The position numbers and the translations under genes were made by a program. A stretch of 64,000 nt of DNA. It comes from Nonlabens sp. (lineage in GTDB: Bacteria; Bacteroidota; Bacteroidia; Flavobacteriales; Flavobacteriaceae). The notes beneath the pieces are model-generated. The model was not told the DNA's origin. It worked only from the letters and a program-made list of their open reading frames with translations, and ran no database searches. This document shows, in pieces, positions 63,945 to 64,000 of this stretch; the first letter of the stretch is position 1; the number at the start of each line of letters is the position of its first letter. The stretch covers positions 216,929 to 280,928 of the forward strand of contig NZ_JAGYKG010000005.1 of the NCBI RefSeq assembly GCF_018401815.1, read 5' to 3'.

Positions 63945-64000
63945 TTGTAAAACATTTTGACCCGTCCTGAAATATGTATACACTAAAACAAATGTATATG
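63945..64000 (+). mobile_element. start of cassette 8 (cut by window end)
   Basis: Begins TTGTAAAAC directly after the G of attC 7. Only 56 bases are visible; they may include the end of another mobile element, but nothing decisive can be read. Confidence 0.35.

Noticed and set aside
63945..64000. insertion-sequence end at the window edge (TGACCCGTCCTGAAATATG)
   Set aside because: It has some look of an IS terminus, but only 56 bases are available and no partner end is visible.

Overview
The window looks like about 64 kb of chromosome from a marine flavobacterium (Bacteroidota, Flavobacteriaceae). The evidence is low G+C, promoters of the Bacteroidota TAnnTTTG type a few bases ahead of many starts, weak Shine-Dalgarno signals, and typical family genes (DUF5117-type zincins, DUF368 pairs, a 287-residue primary sigma factor, N-terminally extended GAPDH). 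A 16-bp palindrome, CGCTTTCGCGAAAGCG, recurs 13 times between and inside genes. Nonlabens or a close relative is a guess; no 16S gene is present.

Layout. 1-11185: substrate-binding protein (5' cut by the window edge), tRNA-dihydrouridine synthase, a B12-type radical SAM enzyme, a lipoprotein beta-propeller, an RsmB-like rRNA methyltransferase, an acetyltransferase and purL. 11186-14500: a decayed accessory patch with three paralogous secreted proteins (one intact, one with an in-frame stop, one cut by an insertion), two IS3-type ends and a dead IS3 transposase. 14557-32907: zinc metalloprotease; the spoT-fur-purA run; a DUF368-DUF368-aroE-DUF349 run; two small uncharacterised genes; GlcNAc kinase; gapA and pfkA; a sodium:solute symporter. 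33134-46879: pcm, an oxidoreductase, hydroxybutyryl-CoA dehydrogenase, a DUF1015-yggS-DUF2721 run, a lysozyme-like protein, a dapF-acetyltransferase-mltG operon, a DegQ-type protease followed by a 32-copy heptamer array, a PadR regulator with its membrane partner and a striking operator, and a second GAPDH. 46974-57430: an NAD(P)-binding protein, an acyltransferase, a DEAD-box helicase, a nitroreductase, small membrane proteins, a DUF2490 protein and the primary sigma factor, interleaved with at least three pseudogenes.

57597-64000 is the most interesting part. A tyrosine recombinase is followed, 34 bp after its stop codon, by a head-to-tail array of seven complete cassettes and the start of an eighth. 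Every join has a GTT core. In six of seven cassettes the 7-bp box that opens the cassette's right-end recombination site is the exact reverse complement of G plus that same cassette's own first six bases (the seventh has a small deletion in the box). Each right end folds into an imperfect hairpin with unequal unpaired spacers. This is the architecture of integron gene cassettes and attC sites. However, the recombinase is XerC/D-like without the IntI-specific insertion, and it points toward the array. Five cassettes are about 546-bp copies with no convincing gene; one carries an acyltransferase; one carries a secreted Gly/Cys-rich lipoprotein plus a 53-residue two-helix membrane protein. It is a candidate for an undescribed integron-like system in Bacteroidota.
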